Assembly (NCBI GenBank): GCA_022647725.1
Contig: JALCLG010000001.1
Span: 564,931 to 628,930 of the forward strand
Source of the DNA: Bacilli bacterium
Lineage (GTDB): Bacteria; Bacillota_I; Bacilli_A; RFN20; CAG-288
Direction: 5' to 3'
Length of the DNA: 64,000 bases
The translations under genes and the position numbers were made by a program. The notes under the pieces are model-generated. The model had not been told where the DNA came from. It was given only the letters and a program-made list of their open reading frames with translations, and ran no database searches. Shown piece by piece: positions 8,225 through 17,027 of this stretch (position 1 is the first letter of the stretch; each line of letters begins with the position of its first letter).

Positions 8225-9370
8225 ATGTACAAAGGAATGAAGGCTCAGCTCTATCCGACCTTGGATCAGAAAGAAATCATCGATGACTATCTGCAGCTCT
8301 TTGCGGAAGTCTTCAACTTAGCCTTGACAAAGGCGGGCGAAGCCAAAGAAAAAGGCAAGTCCCTTTCCTTTGGTCAGATCTACCATCAGCTTATGAAAGA
8401 GAAGAAAGCGGAGTACAGCCAACGCTATCCCATCTATAGCGACGAATGTCTTTTCCTGGCTTCCAGCTATGCCCTGAAACAGTTCAACTATTCCCACGCC
8501 AAAGACTATCACGCCCTCTTCTTCAGCAAGGACAGCCACAAAACCTTCTTTCTGGTTCCGCTAACGGCTCCCTACGAAGACAAAGGAACCCTAGCCCTGA
8601 AAATGAACCGCACCAAGAAGAAAGCTTTTCTTCCGCTCAAAGGAATCGGCATCATCGAGACCCGCGGCATTCCGCCTTTCAGCGGCCGCTATATTTCCGC
8701 TCGGATCACCAAGACTCAGCTGGGCCGGTATTACCTTTCCGTCCAGTATGAAACCAAAGACCCCAGTCTTCCTATCGAGGGAGACGGCCATCCCATCGGC
8801 ATCGACGTCGGCCTCAATGAGATCGTAGTCACCTCCGATGGCGAGAAGGTCCTCAATCCCCGTTTCTTCCAAGTCAACGAAGCCAGGCTCAACCGCCTCA
8901 ACCGGATCCTGGCTCACTGTCAGAAAGGGTCAGCCAACTACCGGAAAGTCCACCTGAAAATTGCCAAGATCTACGAGCATCTCACCAACCAGCGCAAAGA
9001 TTTCATCAATAAGCTGACCTTGGATTTGGTGAAGAAGCACAAGATCCTGGTGGTGGAAACCTTTGCTCCGGTGGAGCTGAAAGCCGATCATCACCTGGTC
9101 CGATCCTCCGTCGAAGCCTGCTTAGGAGAATTCTTTGTCCAGCTGAAAAGCAAAGCCAAATGGTATCACCGCCAGCTGATCCGGGTGGACAAGTATTATC
9201 CGTCCACTCAGATCTGCAGCAACTGCGGTTACCGCAACCATGAGGCCAAGGATCTCGGTGTCCGTCAATGGGTCTGCCCGAACTGTCATCAGTCTCACGA
9301 CCGGGACATCAATGCCGCCAAGAACATCCTGGAGGAAGGACTCCGAATGCTTTCAGCGCCGTCTGTTTAA
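8225..9370 (+). CDS. tnpB: TnpB (IS200/IS605-family OrfB), RNA-guided nuclease
   Basis: TnpB proteins are RuvC-type RNA-guided DNA nucleases that help keep IS200/IS605 elements in place. The 381-residue protein has RuvC-I GIDVGL (Asp about 194), RuvC-II ILVVETFAPVELK (Glu about 278) and RuvC-III SHDRDINAAKNI (Asp about 361). A zinc ribbon CSNCG...CPNC lies at about 331-354, so all catalytic residues are present. An upstream TTG opens the frame earlier, but AAGGAG at 8209 fits the ATG at 8225. No TnpA (Y1 transposase) is nearby, so this is a solo, IS1341-type copy sitting between ppdK and smpB. The intact frame suggests it is recent or selected. Confidence 0.93.
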   Translation: MYKGMKAQLYPTLDQKEIIDDYLQLFAEVFNLALTKAGEAKEKGKSLSFGQIYHQLMKEKKAEYSQRYPIYSDECLFLASSYALKQFNYSHAKDYHALFFSKDSHKTFFLVPLTAPYEDKGTLALKMNRTKKKAFLPLKGIGIIETRGIPPFSGRYISARITKTQLGRYYLSVQYETKDPSLPIEGDGHPIGIDVGLNEIVVTSDGEKVLNPRFFQVNEARLNRLNRILAHCQKGSANYRKVHLKIAKIYEHLTNQRKDFINKLTLDLVKKHKILVVETFAPVELKADHHLVRSSVEACLGEFFVQLKSKAKWYHRQLIRVDKYYPSTQICSNCGYRNHEAKDLGVRQWVCPNCHQSHDRDINAAKNILEEGLRMLSAPSV

Positions 9371-9540
9371 AGCAAGTCTTGGGGCTGGTCAGGTCCCGTA
9401 AGCTCCGGAAAGGAGAAAAAGGCCTTTTGGCCGATTAGTGACATTCCATCATTCCGCATCCGGGGCTGAGGTTAGCCCTTCGAGTTGGCATACCTCTTTC
9501 TGCCAAAAGGCCTTTCACCGGCCAAGCTAAGACACTTAAG
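9371..9540 (+). ncRNA. Candidate TnpB guide (omega) RNA / element right end
   Basis: The 170 bases after tnpB are non-coding but highly structured. A perfect 14-base inverted repeat (9418-9431 with 9502-9515) encloses a smaller stem GGGCT / AGCCC at about 9463-9477. In known IS605 elements the guide RNA comes from the 3' end of tnpB through the right end, with the guide lying just outside. The exact right end is not determined; TTTCAC at 9513-9518 is one candidate edge. Assignment rests on position and structure, not on a family match. Confidence 0.45.
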
Positions 9541-9549
9541 TGTCTGATG

Positions 9550-9596
9550 AAAAAAATGTCTGGAGTCCGCTGTGGATTCCAGACATTTCCTTTTTT
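9550..9596. terminator. Bidirectional terminator between tnpB element and smpB
   Basis: Long stem ATGTCTGGA...TCCAGACAT with an inner TCC/GGA extension. Ts follow on the plus side (CCTTTTTT) and on the minus side (TTTTTTT), so it can end both the smpB transcript and the tnpB-side transcript. Confidence 0.85.
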
Positions 9597-9597
9597 G

Positions 9598-10068
9598 TCA
9601 GCCTTGCCGTTTCGTCGCCTTAGCCACCATGATCTTGGTTTCCCGCTCCTTGATGGTCGCCCGCTTATCCCAGTTCTTCTTGCCTTTGCCTAAAGCAATC
9701 TGAACCTTGGCATATCCCTTTTTCAGATAGACACGGATGGGAATAATGGTGTAACCCTCCCGGGTCGAGGCTTCCTCGAGGCGGAGAATCTGGGCTTTAT
9801 GAAGTAGCAGCTTGCGGGTTCGGACCGGATCATGCGAGAAGATGCCGTTTTCCTGGAACAGCGGAATGTTCATGTTGAGGATAAAGGCTTCGTTGTTCTT
9901 GATGATGACATAGCTGTCATCCAGAGAACAATGGCCTAACCGCATGGCTTTGATTTCGCTGCCTAAAAGAGCAATACCCGCTTCCTGGAAGTCACTGAGG
10001 AAATAATTGAAGTGGGCTTTGCGGTTCGTCGTGATAAGCTTCTCACCGGCATTCGTCTCTTCCTTCAT
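9598..10068 (-). CDS. smpB: SsrA-binding protein SmpB
   Basis: SmpB binds the tRNA-like domain of tmRNA and delivers it to stalled ribosomes. The 156-residue protein shows the OB-barrel family signatures: NRKAHFNYFL near residue 15, ALLGSEIKAMRLGHCSLDDSY near 33 and LKKGYAKVQIALGKGKKNWD near 115. The basic tail KRATIKERE...KATKRQG is the part that becomes helical in the ribosome. It starts five bases after the rnr stop and is therefore in the rnr operon, the conserved order in Bacilli. tmRNA itself is encoded about 7 kb away on the same strand. Confidence 0.96.
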   Translation of the reverse strand: MKEETNAGEKLITTNRKAHFNYFLSDFQEAGIALLGSEIKAMRLGHCSLDDSYVIIKNNEAFILNMNIPLFQENGIFSHDPVRTRKLLLHKAQILRLEEASTREGYTIIPIRVYLKKGYAKVQIALGKGKKNWDKRATIKERETKIMVAKATKRQG

Positions 10069-10073
10069 CGTGG

Positions 10074-12956
10074 TTAGTTATCCTTGTTTCCGTCATCCGA
10101 AGACTTGTGAAAGTTTCTCCGACCCGAACGTCTGTCATCCCGGTGATAGGAACCACCGCCCCGATAAGAGCTGTTCCGATCCGACCGATGATAGTCACGT
10201 CTCTCATCGCCATAGCGGGACGGACCGCGGTCATCGCGGGAACGATAGTCGCTTCGGCGATCGTCCGAACGGCCTTCATGGGAATAGGAAGAACGGTCCT
10301 CATCCCGATGGCCGTAGTCCGAATGGGAATAACGATTCCCACGGTCCTGACCATAAGACGAACGGCGTTCACCGTCATTGTCATGAGACTTCACGGCCGA
10401 ATAGCCTTGATGATCCGCATAGGTCGGACGCTTTGGCTTCCGATCGAACGAATCCTCCTCACTCACCGGCTTGGCCTGCGAATCGAAACTGCCGGTATCG
10501 GCAGGACGGTCATTGAAACGGGAAGAACCCCGGGAATCATCACGGCGGAAAGAACGGCCGCCCCGATAGGAATCATTGCGGTCGGAACGATGGAAATCAC
10601 GATGCTCATCGCCATAGCGGGACGGACCGCGATCGTCATCATGGGAGCGATAGTCGCCCCGGTCATCGTGAGAGCGGTAGCTGCCACGATCGTCATGCGA
10701 ACGGTAATCCCCACGGTCATCATGGGAACGATAGTCACCCCGATCATCCTCGCGGAAGCGCGGATGGCTGGTCATCGGACGGAAGTCCTCATCCTCGTCA
10801 TAGACCTTCAGTCCGTTGAGAGAAAGGTCTTCACGATCCTCCTCCGACAGATCGACGGCATTGGCGGTATAGAACTCCGGCGTGGCAAAATCGATTTCCT
10901 CTTTCTTCGGATTGGCGGCTAAGACGGCAACATCGATCGGCGTGCCAATCGTGAAGGAAAGCTCCGGATGATGCTTGCCCATCACGGAATAGGAACGGTC
11001 ATCAAAGAAGAAGACATCGCCATGCATGCAGTGGAAAGCTAAGAAGCCTTCGATGCCAAGCTCCGTCTCCACGAAAACACCGCGCTGGACAATGCCAGTG
11101 ATCTTGCCATGGTAGACTTCACCGATATGCTGGGTCATGTACTTGCTGGATTCGAGATCATCGACTTCCCGCTCCACGCAATCGGCACGGACCTCGGCAG
11201 CGCTGGTCTTGTCTCCCATATCATCGAGATAGGCATAGACCGCATCCTCATCGCAGACCTTGTTCTGGATCAGATAATCCCGGACCAGCCGATGGATGAT
11301 GTCATCCGGATAACGGCGGATCGGGCTGGTGAAGTGGCAATAATAAGGTTCAGCCAGACCGAAATGGCCTAATTCCTCTGGGGAATATTTGGCCTTCGCC
11401 ATGGCTCTCAGCATCATATACGATAAAACATCCCGCAAATTCGTATCCGGAATGGAAGCCAGGAAATCATTGAGACGGACACCGGAAATATCATTGGTCT
11501 TCGGGAAAGAAGCCAACAATTTCGGATTCATCTTCTTGATGAAATCCTTGAGCTGAATCAGCTTCTCCGTCGGCGGATTCTCATGGACACGGTAAAGAAC
11601 CGGAACATGATGGCTCTTGAGCAGCTTGGCAATCTCGCAGTTGGCGATGATCATCAGATCCTCAATCATCTTCTCGCCTTCGCCCTGAACTTCCTTGACG
11701 ACATCAGTAGGCTGGCCATTCTCATCCAGCTTGAACTTCAGCTCGGTCGAAGAAAGCTTCATCGCACCCTGGCGTTCCCGCCGGGCACGGATCTGCTGGG
11801 AGCAGGTATGAAGCAAGGTCAGCGTCTTCTTGATCTCATCGCTGAGATCGACGGCCTTGCCGGCAAAGAACTGATTGACCTGATCATAGGTTAACCGGCC
11901 ATGGCTCTTGATGACGCTTTGGACAACCTTCGAAGAGAAGACATTGCCCAAGGTATCCAGATCCATGATGCAGGTCAGGGTCAGACGGTCGACATCCGGA
12001 TTCAGAGAGCAAATGCCGTTGGACAGCTCAAAAGGCAGCATCGGAACGACCCGGTCAGCGACATAGATCGACGTGCCGCGATAGATGGCTTCGTTATCCA
12101 GCGGATGGTTGGGAAGGACATAGTGCGTGACATCGGCAATATGGACCATGACTTCATAGCCCTTGCCTAAAGCACGGATGGAGACAGCATCATCGAAATC
12201 GTGGCTGTCGGTGCCATCGATGGTGACCACCGTCTCGTCACGGAAATCACTGCGGTCCTGATAGTCTTCTGCCTTCAGTTCCGTCGGCATGGATTTGGCT
12301 TCTTCCACGACGGCTTCCGGGAATTCCAGCGGCGCGTCATTGGAGGAGATGATCATGGAAATATCGCTGCCGACGGAATCCGCCTTGACCAGAATCTTAG
12401 TGATCTCGACGGTATAGGTATGATTGACGTAGCTCTGAATCTTGCCCAGCACCAAATCGCCTTGGTTGATCTCCTTGCGGATAGCTTTGTCCACCGAGGA
12501 AATCAGGACGGTCTTGCCGCACTGATTCAGATAATCGACCAACAACTGCTCCTTGCCATTGGCGGTCAGGGAATAGCGGCCTTTGAACGAATCCACCGGC
12601 TTCAGATAATCGATGGCATGGTAAAGGCCCTGGGCTTCCTTAAGATAAAGCAGATCTCCTAAAAGAAGACCATCGGCTTCCTCGCCGGAAATCTTGATTT
12701 CATAGCCGCCCGGAATGGCATCGAGAACCACGAAGTTCCGCTTCTTCAGGGCCACCTTGGCTAAAACGATATCCTGATCCTCTAAAAGGTAGTAGGTCTG
12801 ATCATGGATGCCTACCACACCCTGATATTCCAAGTGGGCTAAAAGATTGTCCAGCTCGGTTTTGGCCTGAGTCGTCACCGCCTCCAACTTTAGGCGGATG
12901 GCGTCCAGGGTCAGGGTTTGCCCTTTCAGTAACGACGTAAGATCTTTTTCTGTCAT
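10074..12956 (-). CDS. rnr: Ribonuclease R with long RGG/SRD-like disordered tail
   Basis: Processive 3'-5' exoribonuclease for structured RNA and, with tmRNA, for non-stop mRNA. The 960-residue protein has N-terminal OB/cold-shock regions (1-210). The RNB catalytic domain follows (about 230-580), with IDGTDSHDFDDAVS giving the metal Asps at about 247, 253, 255 and 256. An S1 domain covers about 605-692. From about 720 to 960 it is low complexity, rich in D, R, S, H, Y and G, with four DDRG(D/S)YRSH units at 737-774. A 34-residue module occurs twice (about 774-807 and 908-941), ending in YRGG. Typical RNase R tails are short and lysine-rich, so this tail is unusual. No clear Shine-Dalgarno precedes the ATG. 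Confidence 0.95.
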   Translation of the reverse strand: MTEKDLTSLLKGQTLTLDAIRLKLEAVTTQAKTELDNLLAHLEYQGVVGIHDQTYYLLEDQDIVLAKVALKKRNFVVLDAIPGGYEIKISGEEADGLLLGDLLYLKEAQGLYHAIDYLKPVDSFKGRYSLTANGKEQLLVDYLNQCGKTVLISSVDKAIRKEINQGDLVLGKIQSYVNHTYTVEITKILVKADSVGSDISMIISSNDAPLEFPEAVVEEAKSMPTELKAEDYQDRSDFRDETVVTIDGTDSHDFDDAVSIRALGKGYEVMVHIADVTHYVLPNHPLDNEAIYRGTSIYVADRVVPMLPFELSNGICSLNPDVDRLTLTCIMDLDTLGNVFSSKVVQSVIKSHGRLTYDQVNQFFAGKAVDLSDEIKKTLTLLHTCSQQIRARRERQGAMKLSSTELKFKLDENGQPTDVVKEVQGEGEKMIEDLMIIANCEIAKLLKSHHVPVLYRVHENPPTEKLIQLKDFIKKMNPKLLASFPKTNDISGVRLNDFLASIPDTNLRDVLSYMMLRAMAKAKYSPEELGHFGLAEPYYCHFTSPIRRYPDDIIHRLVRDYLIQNKVCDEDAVYAYLDDMGDKTSAAEVRADCVEREVDDLESSKYMTQHIGEVYHGKITGIVQRGVFVETELGIEGFLAFHCMHGDVFFFDDRSYSVMGKHHPELSFTIGTPIDVAVLAANPKKEEIDFATPEFYTANAVDLSEEDREDLSLNGLKVYDEDEDFRPMTSHPRFREDDRGDYRSHDDRGDYRSHDDRGSYRSHDDRGDYRSHDDDRGPSRYGDEHRDFHRSDRNDSYRGGRSFRRDDSRGSSRFNDRPADTGSFDSQAKPVSEEDSFDRKPKRPTYADHQGYSAVKSHDNDGERRSSYGQDRGNRYSHSDYGHRDEDRSSYSHEGRSDDRRSDYRSRDDRGPSRYGDERRDYHRSDRNSSYRGGGSYHRDDRRSGRRNFHKSSDDGNKDN
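10134..10748 (-). repeat. In-frame repeats encoding the RNase R tail
   Basis: The DNA for residues 737-941 of RNase R contains tandem 27-30-base units (10626-10748). Two roughly 100-base near copies lie at 10536-10637 and 10134-10235. All stay in frame, so they are coding repeats, probably prone to length change by recombination. Confidence 0.75.
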
Positions 12957-12960
12957 GTGT

Positions 12961-12996
12961 TTATAAAAATAAAGGGGGCGTTTGTGATTGCCCCCT
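12961..12996 (-). terminator. Hairpin with T-tract between secG and rnr
   Basis: On the minus strand AGGGGGC / GCCCCCT with a ten-base loop is followed by TTATTTTT. It lies between the secG stop and the rnr start, so rnr expression would need read-through or a promoter downstream. Confidence 0.75.
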
Positions 12997-13006
12997 ATTT
13001 CCTCAA

Positions 13007-13270
13007 TTAATTCAAGTAATTAGCTAAGAGTGCGGTAACGAAGAAGGCAATGGTGAAGATAGCTGTGATGATCGTCATGATCTTGTCCGCGCCTCGTTCC
13101 TTGGTACGGGTGAAGATGTTCATCTTGCTGCCGCCCATAACGGCTGCAGAAGCACCTTCGGATTTGCCCGACTGAAGCAATGTGATGATAATCAGGATAA
13201 AAGACAATACCAGAAGAACAATCTGGATTGGCGTTGTATCCTTCGATGCCAGCATAATGTTTTGAATCAT
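13007..13270 (-). CDS. secG: Preprotein translocase subunit SecG
   Basis: SecG is the small third subunit of the SecYEG channel and stimulates export. The 87-residue protein has two transmembrane segments (about 17-36 and 62-84). The connecting loop carries the family motif LLQSGKSEGASAAVMGGS. GCGAGG precedes the start. It is the first gene of the secG-rnr-smpB set conserved in Bacilli, although a terminator-like hairpin separates it from rnr. Confidence 0.94.
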   Translation of the reverse strand: MIQNIMLASKDTTPIQIVLLVLSFILIIITLLQSGKSEGASAAVMGGSKMNIFTRTKERGADKIMTIITAIFTIAFFVTALLANYLN

Positions 13271-13299
13271 TCGAACCTCGCTAATTACTAAGCCTTATT

Positions 13300-13328
13300 A
13301 GTATAGAGAGAGAAAGACAAATTTACAA
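13300..13328 (-). promoter_or_regulatory. secG promoter
   Basis: On the minus strand TTGTAA (13328-13323) and TATACT (13305-13300) are spaced by 17 bases, about 30 bases before the secG ATG. Confidence 0.65.
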
Positions 13329-13349
13329 GAAGAAGAAAAAGGAGAATTT

Positions 13350-13380
13350 CGGTTTTTTCTTTTGAAAAGAAAGAAAACCG
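13350..13380. repeat. Imperfect palindrome upstream of secG
   Basis: CGGTTTT (13350-13356) and AAAACCG (13374-13380) bracket an inner CTTTT/AAAAG pair. It sits between the DUF3137-like stop and the secG promoter and lacks a clear T-tract on either strand. It may be an operator or a weak terminator of the lysS operon. Confidence 0.35.
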
Positions 13381-13399
13381 TCAAAGGAGAGCCTAAAAC

Positions 13400-14284
13400 T
13401 TACAAAAGATTAAGACTGTAAGCAACAAAGTAGGGGATCAGAATCTCGTTTTTCAGGGCTTCCAGAGAGCTTTCCGTGACCGGTTTGGTCAGCTTCAGAT
13501 CGAAGTGTCCCTGATAGTCATCCAGATAGACCCAGACCTGATATCCCTGAGCGTAAACATTCGGATGGGCATGGTACTGCTCGCTGAGGAAATTGAGGCC
13601 GTCGATCACCTGAGGCGTCACTACCCGGTAACCTACCTCTCTTGAAGGAACCCAGGCATCAAAGGCAGCATCGAAAGCCGCCGATTCCGTCGGGATTTTG
13701 GTCTTGCAGGTCTCATCCCGGAAGAAATCCGGGCTTTGATGCTGGTGGATGATGAAGGGAATATCCGTCGGGTTGACGCAGGTAAAGGAAAGCCAAACCC
13801 CATAGCCAGGATCCGGATGTCCTTTGCCCGGTTTCATGAACTGGTAATAGACCGCCTTGAAAGGCATCAGCCGCAGGGTTCCTTTAGCGGACGAACAATC
13901 GCTGTTGAAAGGGCGCTTGCTCTTGGGCTTCACGAGCGACAGCGTCTGAGAATCCAGCTCTTCAAAGGAGAACGAATAATTCTCAAACTTCTCCTTGGCC
14001 AGAGCCGGAGCAAACGTCCCATAGACAGCCTTGCCATAGCGATGAGCGGCATTAACCGCCAGCAATGAAAAGACGGAGCTTCCCAAGAAGAACATGCCCA
14101 TTCCGCCAAAGGCCAGGGGCATCCCGGCATTGCCGAAAGCAATGGTGCCGAAAAGAATCATAAAGAAGCCGCCCACCACGATCAGCGAGCCTAAGACGAT
14201 ATACAGCACCATAAGAAAGAGGTCTCTTTTCCGCTCCTTCTCTAACTCATCCGCGGTAAAAGACGTCTTCTCTTTTTCGTCCAT
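13400..14284 (-). CDS. DUF3137-like membrane protein
   Basis: A 294-residue protein with a charged N terminus (MDEKEKTSFTADELEKERKR), two closely spaced transmembrane segments (about 22-48 and 52-78) and a C-terminal soluble domain. The stretch FDAAFDAWVPSREVGYRVVT and then VIDGLNFLSEQY matches the pattern of DUF3137 proteins. The role is unknown. It starts three bases after tldE and is the last gene of the lysS operon. Family call is moderate. Confidence 0.6.
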   Translation of the reverse strand: MDEKEKTSFTADELEKERKRDLFLMVLYIVLGSLIVVGGFFMILFGTIAFGNAGMPLAFGGMGMFFLGSSVFSLLAVNAAHRYGKAVYGTFAPALAKEKFENYSFSFEELDSQTLSLVKPKSKRPFNSDCSSAKGTLRLMPFKAVYYQFMKPGKGHPDPGYGVWLSFTCVNPTDIPFIIHQHQSPDFFRDETCKTKIPTESAAFDAAFDAWVPSREVGYRVVTPQVIDGLNFLSEQYHAHPNVYAQGYQVWVYLDDYQGHFDLKLTKPVTESSLEALKNEILIPYFVAYSLNLL

Positions 14285-14287
14285 CGA

Positions 14288-15613
14288 CTATTTTCCTGAG
14301 AAAGCCAATCCGGAGATCAGCAACGAAGGTGTGATCGTGCTGTCCCGCAAAAGACTGTCATTGCCCACGGCTTTGACGTTTTCAAAGACATCCTTGAGGT
14401 TACCGGCGACGATAATCATCGACACGGCCTTGACGATCTTGCCGTTCTCCACCCAATAGCCCTGGCAGGGAAGCGAGAAGTTCAGGGTCTGGGAATCAAT
14501 GCCGGAATTCAGGCCGCTGATATCGCTGATATAGAGACCGGTTCCCATCTTGGCTAAGAGCTGATCGACACTCATCTTGCCAGGCTTGACCGTCACGACA
14601 ATCGGCGAGCCGTTGCCGCGACCGCTGGAGCAGCCATTGGACTGACGTTTATCGATGTTGGCCGTCTCCAGGGAATAGAAGTAATCCTGAAGGACGCCCT
14701 TCTTGATGATGGCAAAATCCTGAGTCGGAACACCATCGGAATCATAGCTGGTGGCAGCCATGGCCGTGGCATGCGGCGTATGAAGCAGGGTCAGCTTAGG
14801 CGAGGCAATCGGCTGATTGACCTTGCCTTCAAAGACTGACAGATGCTTCTGCACCGCTTTGGCATTGAGCTGCGAAAGATAGAAATCCAAGAGCGACGAG
14901 ACACAGCCCGGCTGTAAAACGGCCTTATAGGTCTTGGACGGAACCGGACCGGATTTGAAGAAATCGACGGCATTCTTCACCGCGATCTTGATGGCTTTGT
15001 GCGACTGCTCGACCAGATCACTGACGGAGTGGAAGCTATAGAAAACCTCACCGCCGCTTCTGGGCTCTTTGTCGCTGTCTTCGCAGACCACACTGATATA
15101 GCCCTGATAGAAAGCCGACTTCTCTTTGGCCTTCATCCCCAGGTCATTGGCCTTCAGGGAAGACGATTCAATCATGGAGAGGGAAAGCTCGACCTTGCTG
15201 ACCCGCGGATCCTGGGCCTGAGCTTCTTTGGCAATCGCTAAGCCAACCGAACGGAGTTCAGCGAGATTGCTTTCTTTGAAATCTTTCAAGAGAATCTTTG
15301 CTTTCTTATACTTCAGTCCGCCTTTGAAATAGTTATTGGCAGAATCGTCATTGCCGAATTTAGCTGTCTCGGCAATCGTCTGAGCCATCAGTTCCGGCGT
15401 ATCCTTGTCGATACGGTCGGTCGCAAAGGAACCCTTCTTGCCGTTGAGGATAGCCTGACCGGCAATATCAAAAGCGGTACCGATCTGCTGGGCCTCGACT
15501 TCCTGATTGAAGAAGGCGACCGAGGTCTCGGTCGAAACCGTGTAGGTCAGCTGGAACGGCGAGAGCGAATACTTCTTGGCGGCTGCAAAATAATGATTGA
15601 GATTGATGGACAT
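14288..15613 (-). CDS. tldE: TldE/PmbA, non-catalytic partner of the TldD/TldE protease
   Basis: TldD and TldE form a heterodimeric metalloprotease that degrades unfolded peptides and in some hosts matures microcin or other RiPP precursors. This 441-residue subunit lacks the HExxxH motif, as expected for TldE. It keeps the family C-terminal blocks MGTGLYISDISGLNSGIDSQ, TLNFSLPCQGYWVENGKIV and VGNDS. It begins two bases after tldD. No RiPP precursor is evident nearby, so the substrate is open. Confidence 0.9.
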   Translation of the reverse strand: MSINLNHYFAAAKKYSLSPFQLTYTVSTETSVAFFNQEVEAQQIGTAFDIAGQAILNGKKGSFATDRIDKDTPELMAQTIAETAKFGNDDSANNYFKGGLKYKKAKILLKDFKESNLAELRSVGLAIAKEAQAQDPRVSKVELSLSMIESSSLKANDLGMKAKEKSAFYQGYISVVCEDSDKEPRSGGEVFYSFHSVSDLVEQSHKAIKIAVKNAVDFFKSGPVPSKTYKAVLQPGCVSSLLDFYLSQLNAKAVQKHLSVFEGKVNQPIASPKLTLLHTPHATAMAATSYDSDGVPTQDFAIIKKGVLQDYFYSLETANIDKRQSNGCSSGRGNGSPIVVTVKPGKMSVDQLLAKMGTGLYISDISGLNSGIDSQTLNFSLPCQGYWVENGKIVKAVSMIIVAGNLKDVFENVKAVGNDSLLRDSTITPSLLISGLAFSGK

Positions 15614-15615
15614 AA

Positions 15616-17016
15616 TTAATCATTGCCTCCCTGTCCGCCGACCAGCATCTTGGAAATCAAGAGCGTCGGCTGTCCGACTTCGACATAACAGCTGCCTGAG
15701 GCAGCACCGCAGACACCCGGAGCCCTCGACAGATCATTGGCAACCATCGTAATCCGCGGCAGAATCTCGTAGCCATAGCCAATCAAAGAAACCGGCTTGA
15801 TCATCTTATCGATCTTGCCGTCCTTGATCTTGTAGGCAATATCGCTGGTGAAGATGAACTGATCCGTGCTGGGATCCACCTGACCGCCGGTAAAGCCTAA
15901 GCAGTAGATGCCATCCTTAACGGAAGCAATCACCTCTTCCGGCGTCGACGTTCCGTTATCGATATAGGTGTTGGTCATCCGGGTCGTCGGCAGATAGCGG
16001 TAGCTCTCACGACGGCAGGAACCGGTCGGAGAAAGCTCGCCCGGAATCTTCCGGGAGGTGTAACGGTCCAGCATATACGACGTCAGCACACCGTTCTTGA
16101 TCAGTTGATTGCGGGTCGGAGCAATGCCTTCATCATCGACGGACTCGGTGCCCCAGCCATTGGCAATCGTGCCATCATCCACCGCCGAAACAATCGGCGA
16201 GGCAATCACCTGACCGAGTTTCCCGGTGAAGGGACTGGTCTTATGGGAGATGGCGCTGCCTTCCAACGGATGGCCGCAGGATTCATGGAAAAGAACACCG
16301 CCGAAATAATTGCCTAAGACAACCGGCATTTCACCCGAAGGACCGTCATCGGCAGTCAAGAGACTCACGGCCTGATTGCTCAGCTTCGTCATCAAATCCG
16401 TGAAGCTGATCTTATTCAGCAGCTCCAAGCCACAGGAGAGACCCGGGCCTTCATAAGCCGACTGGAACTGTTTGCCGTCGCTGGCAATGGCCATGCCGAT
16501 AAGACGGGTACGGACACGGGTATCTTCGGTCATCAGACCATCGGAATTATAGATTTCGACGGCTTCATCCTCTTCGAAAAGACGGGTGAAGACATCGACC
16601 ACCTTGTCCGAGGCAGCAAAGGCAGCCTTCTCACCGGCTTCGAGATAAGCCAATTTCTGTTCTGTCGTCCAGGCCGAATGAGCAATCTCAATCAGGTTCG
16701 GATTCTTGAACATCTTCTTGGTCAGGCTCGTCACCGTTTTGACAGGCGTTCCCTCAAAGCCGAGGGCCAGATCGCCGGCCAGCTTCAATAAAGCCTTCTT
16801 GGAAAGGTCGGACGTATAGCCATAAACGCAGCGTTCCTTTTTCAGAAGACGGATGCCGACACCCGAGGTGACGGCTTTGGTGACATCGTAGACTTTCTTA
16901 TACCGACGGGCATAGGAGTTGGAACGGTTGTCCTGAAAATAGATCTCCGCATAATCGGCACCGGTCTTGAGACCCTCGTTCAGGATCGCTAGGGCGACAG
17001 CTTTCGATAGTTTCAT
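15616..17016 (-). CDS. tldD: TldD, catalytic subunit of the TldD/TldE metalloprotease
   Basis: The 466-residue protein carries the zinc motif HESCGH (His about 244 and 249, Glu about 245) in GGVLFHESCGHPLEGSAIS. It also has the C-terminal Cys-containing block GVCGAASGSCYVEVGQP. The zinc site cleaves unfolded peptides threaded between the two subunits. It is immediately followed by tldE and preceded by a DUF2974 hydrolase within the lysS operon. AGGAGAG precedes the ATG. Confidence 0.93.
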   Translation of the reverse strand: MKLSKAVALAILNEGLKTGADYAEIYFQDNRSNSYARRYKKVYDVTKAVTSGVGIRLLKKERCVYGYTSDLSKKALLKLAGDLALGFEGTPVKTVTSLTKKMFKNPNLIEIAHSAWTTEQKLAYLEAGEKAAFAASDKVVDVFTRLFEEDEAVEIYNSDGLMTEDTRVRTRLIGMAIASDGKQFQSAYEGPGLSCGLELLNKISFTDLMTKLSNQAVSLLTADDGPSGEMPVVLGNYFGGVLFHESCGHPLEGSAISHKTSPFTGKLGQVIASPIVSAVDDGTIANGWGTESVDDEGIAPTRNQLIKNGVLTSYMLDRYTSRKIPGELSPTGSCRRESYRYLPTTRMTNTYIDNGTSTPEEVIASVKDGIYCLGFTGGQVDPSTDQFIFTSDIAYKIKDGKIDKMIKPVSLIGYGYEILPRITMVANDLSRAPGVCGAASGSCYVEVGQPTLLISKMLVGGQGGND

Positions 17017-17027
17017 GATACTCTCCT

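Noticed and set aside
10134..10748. Tandem repeats that could suggest a CRISPR array
   Set aside because: The units keep the RNase R reading frame, vary at codon third positions and have no spacers of constant length.
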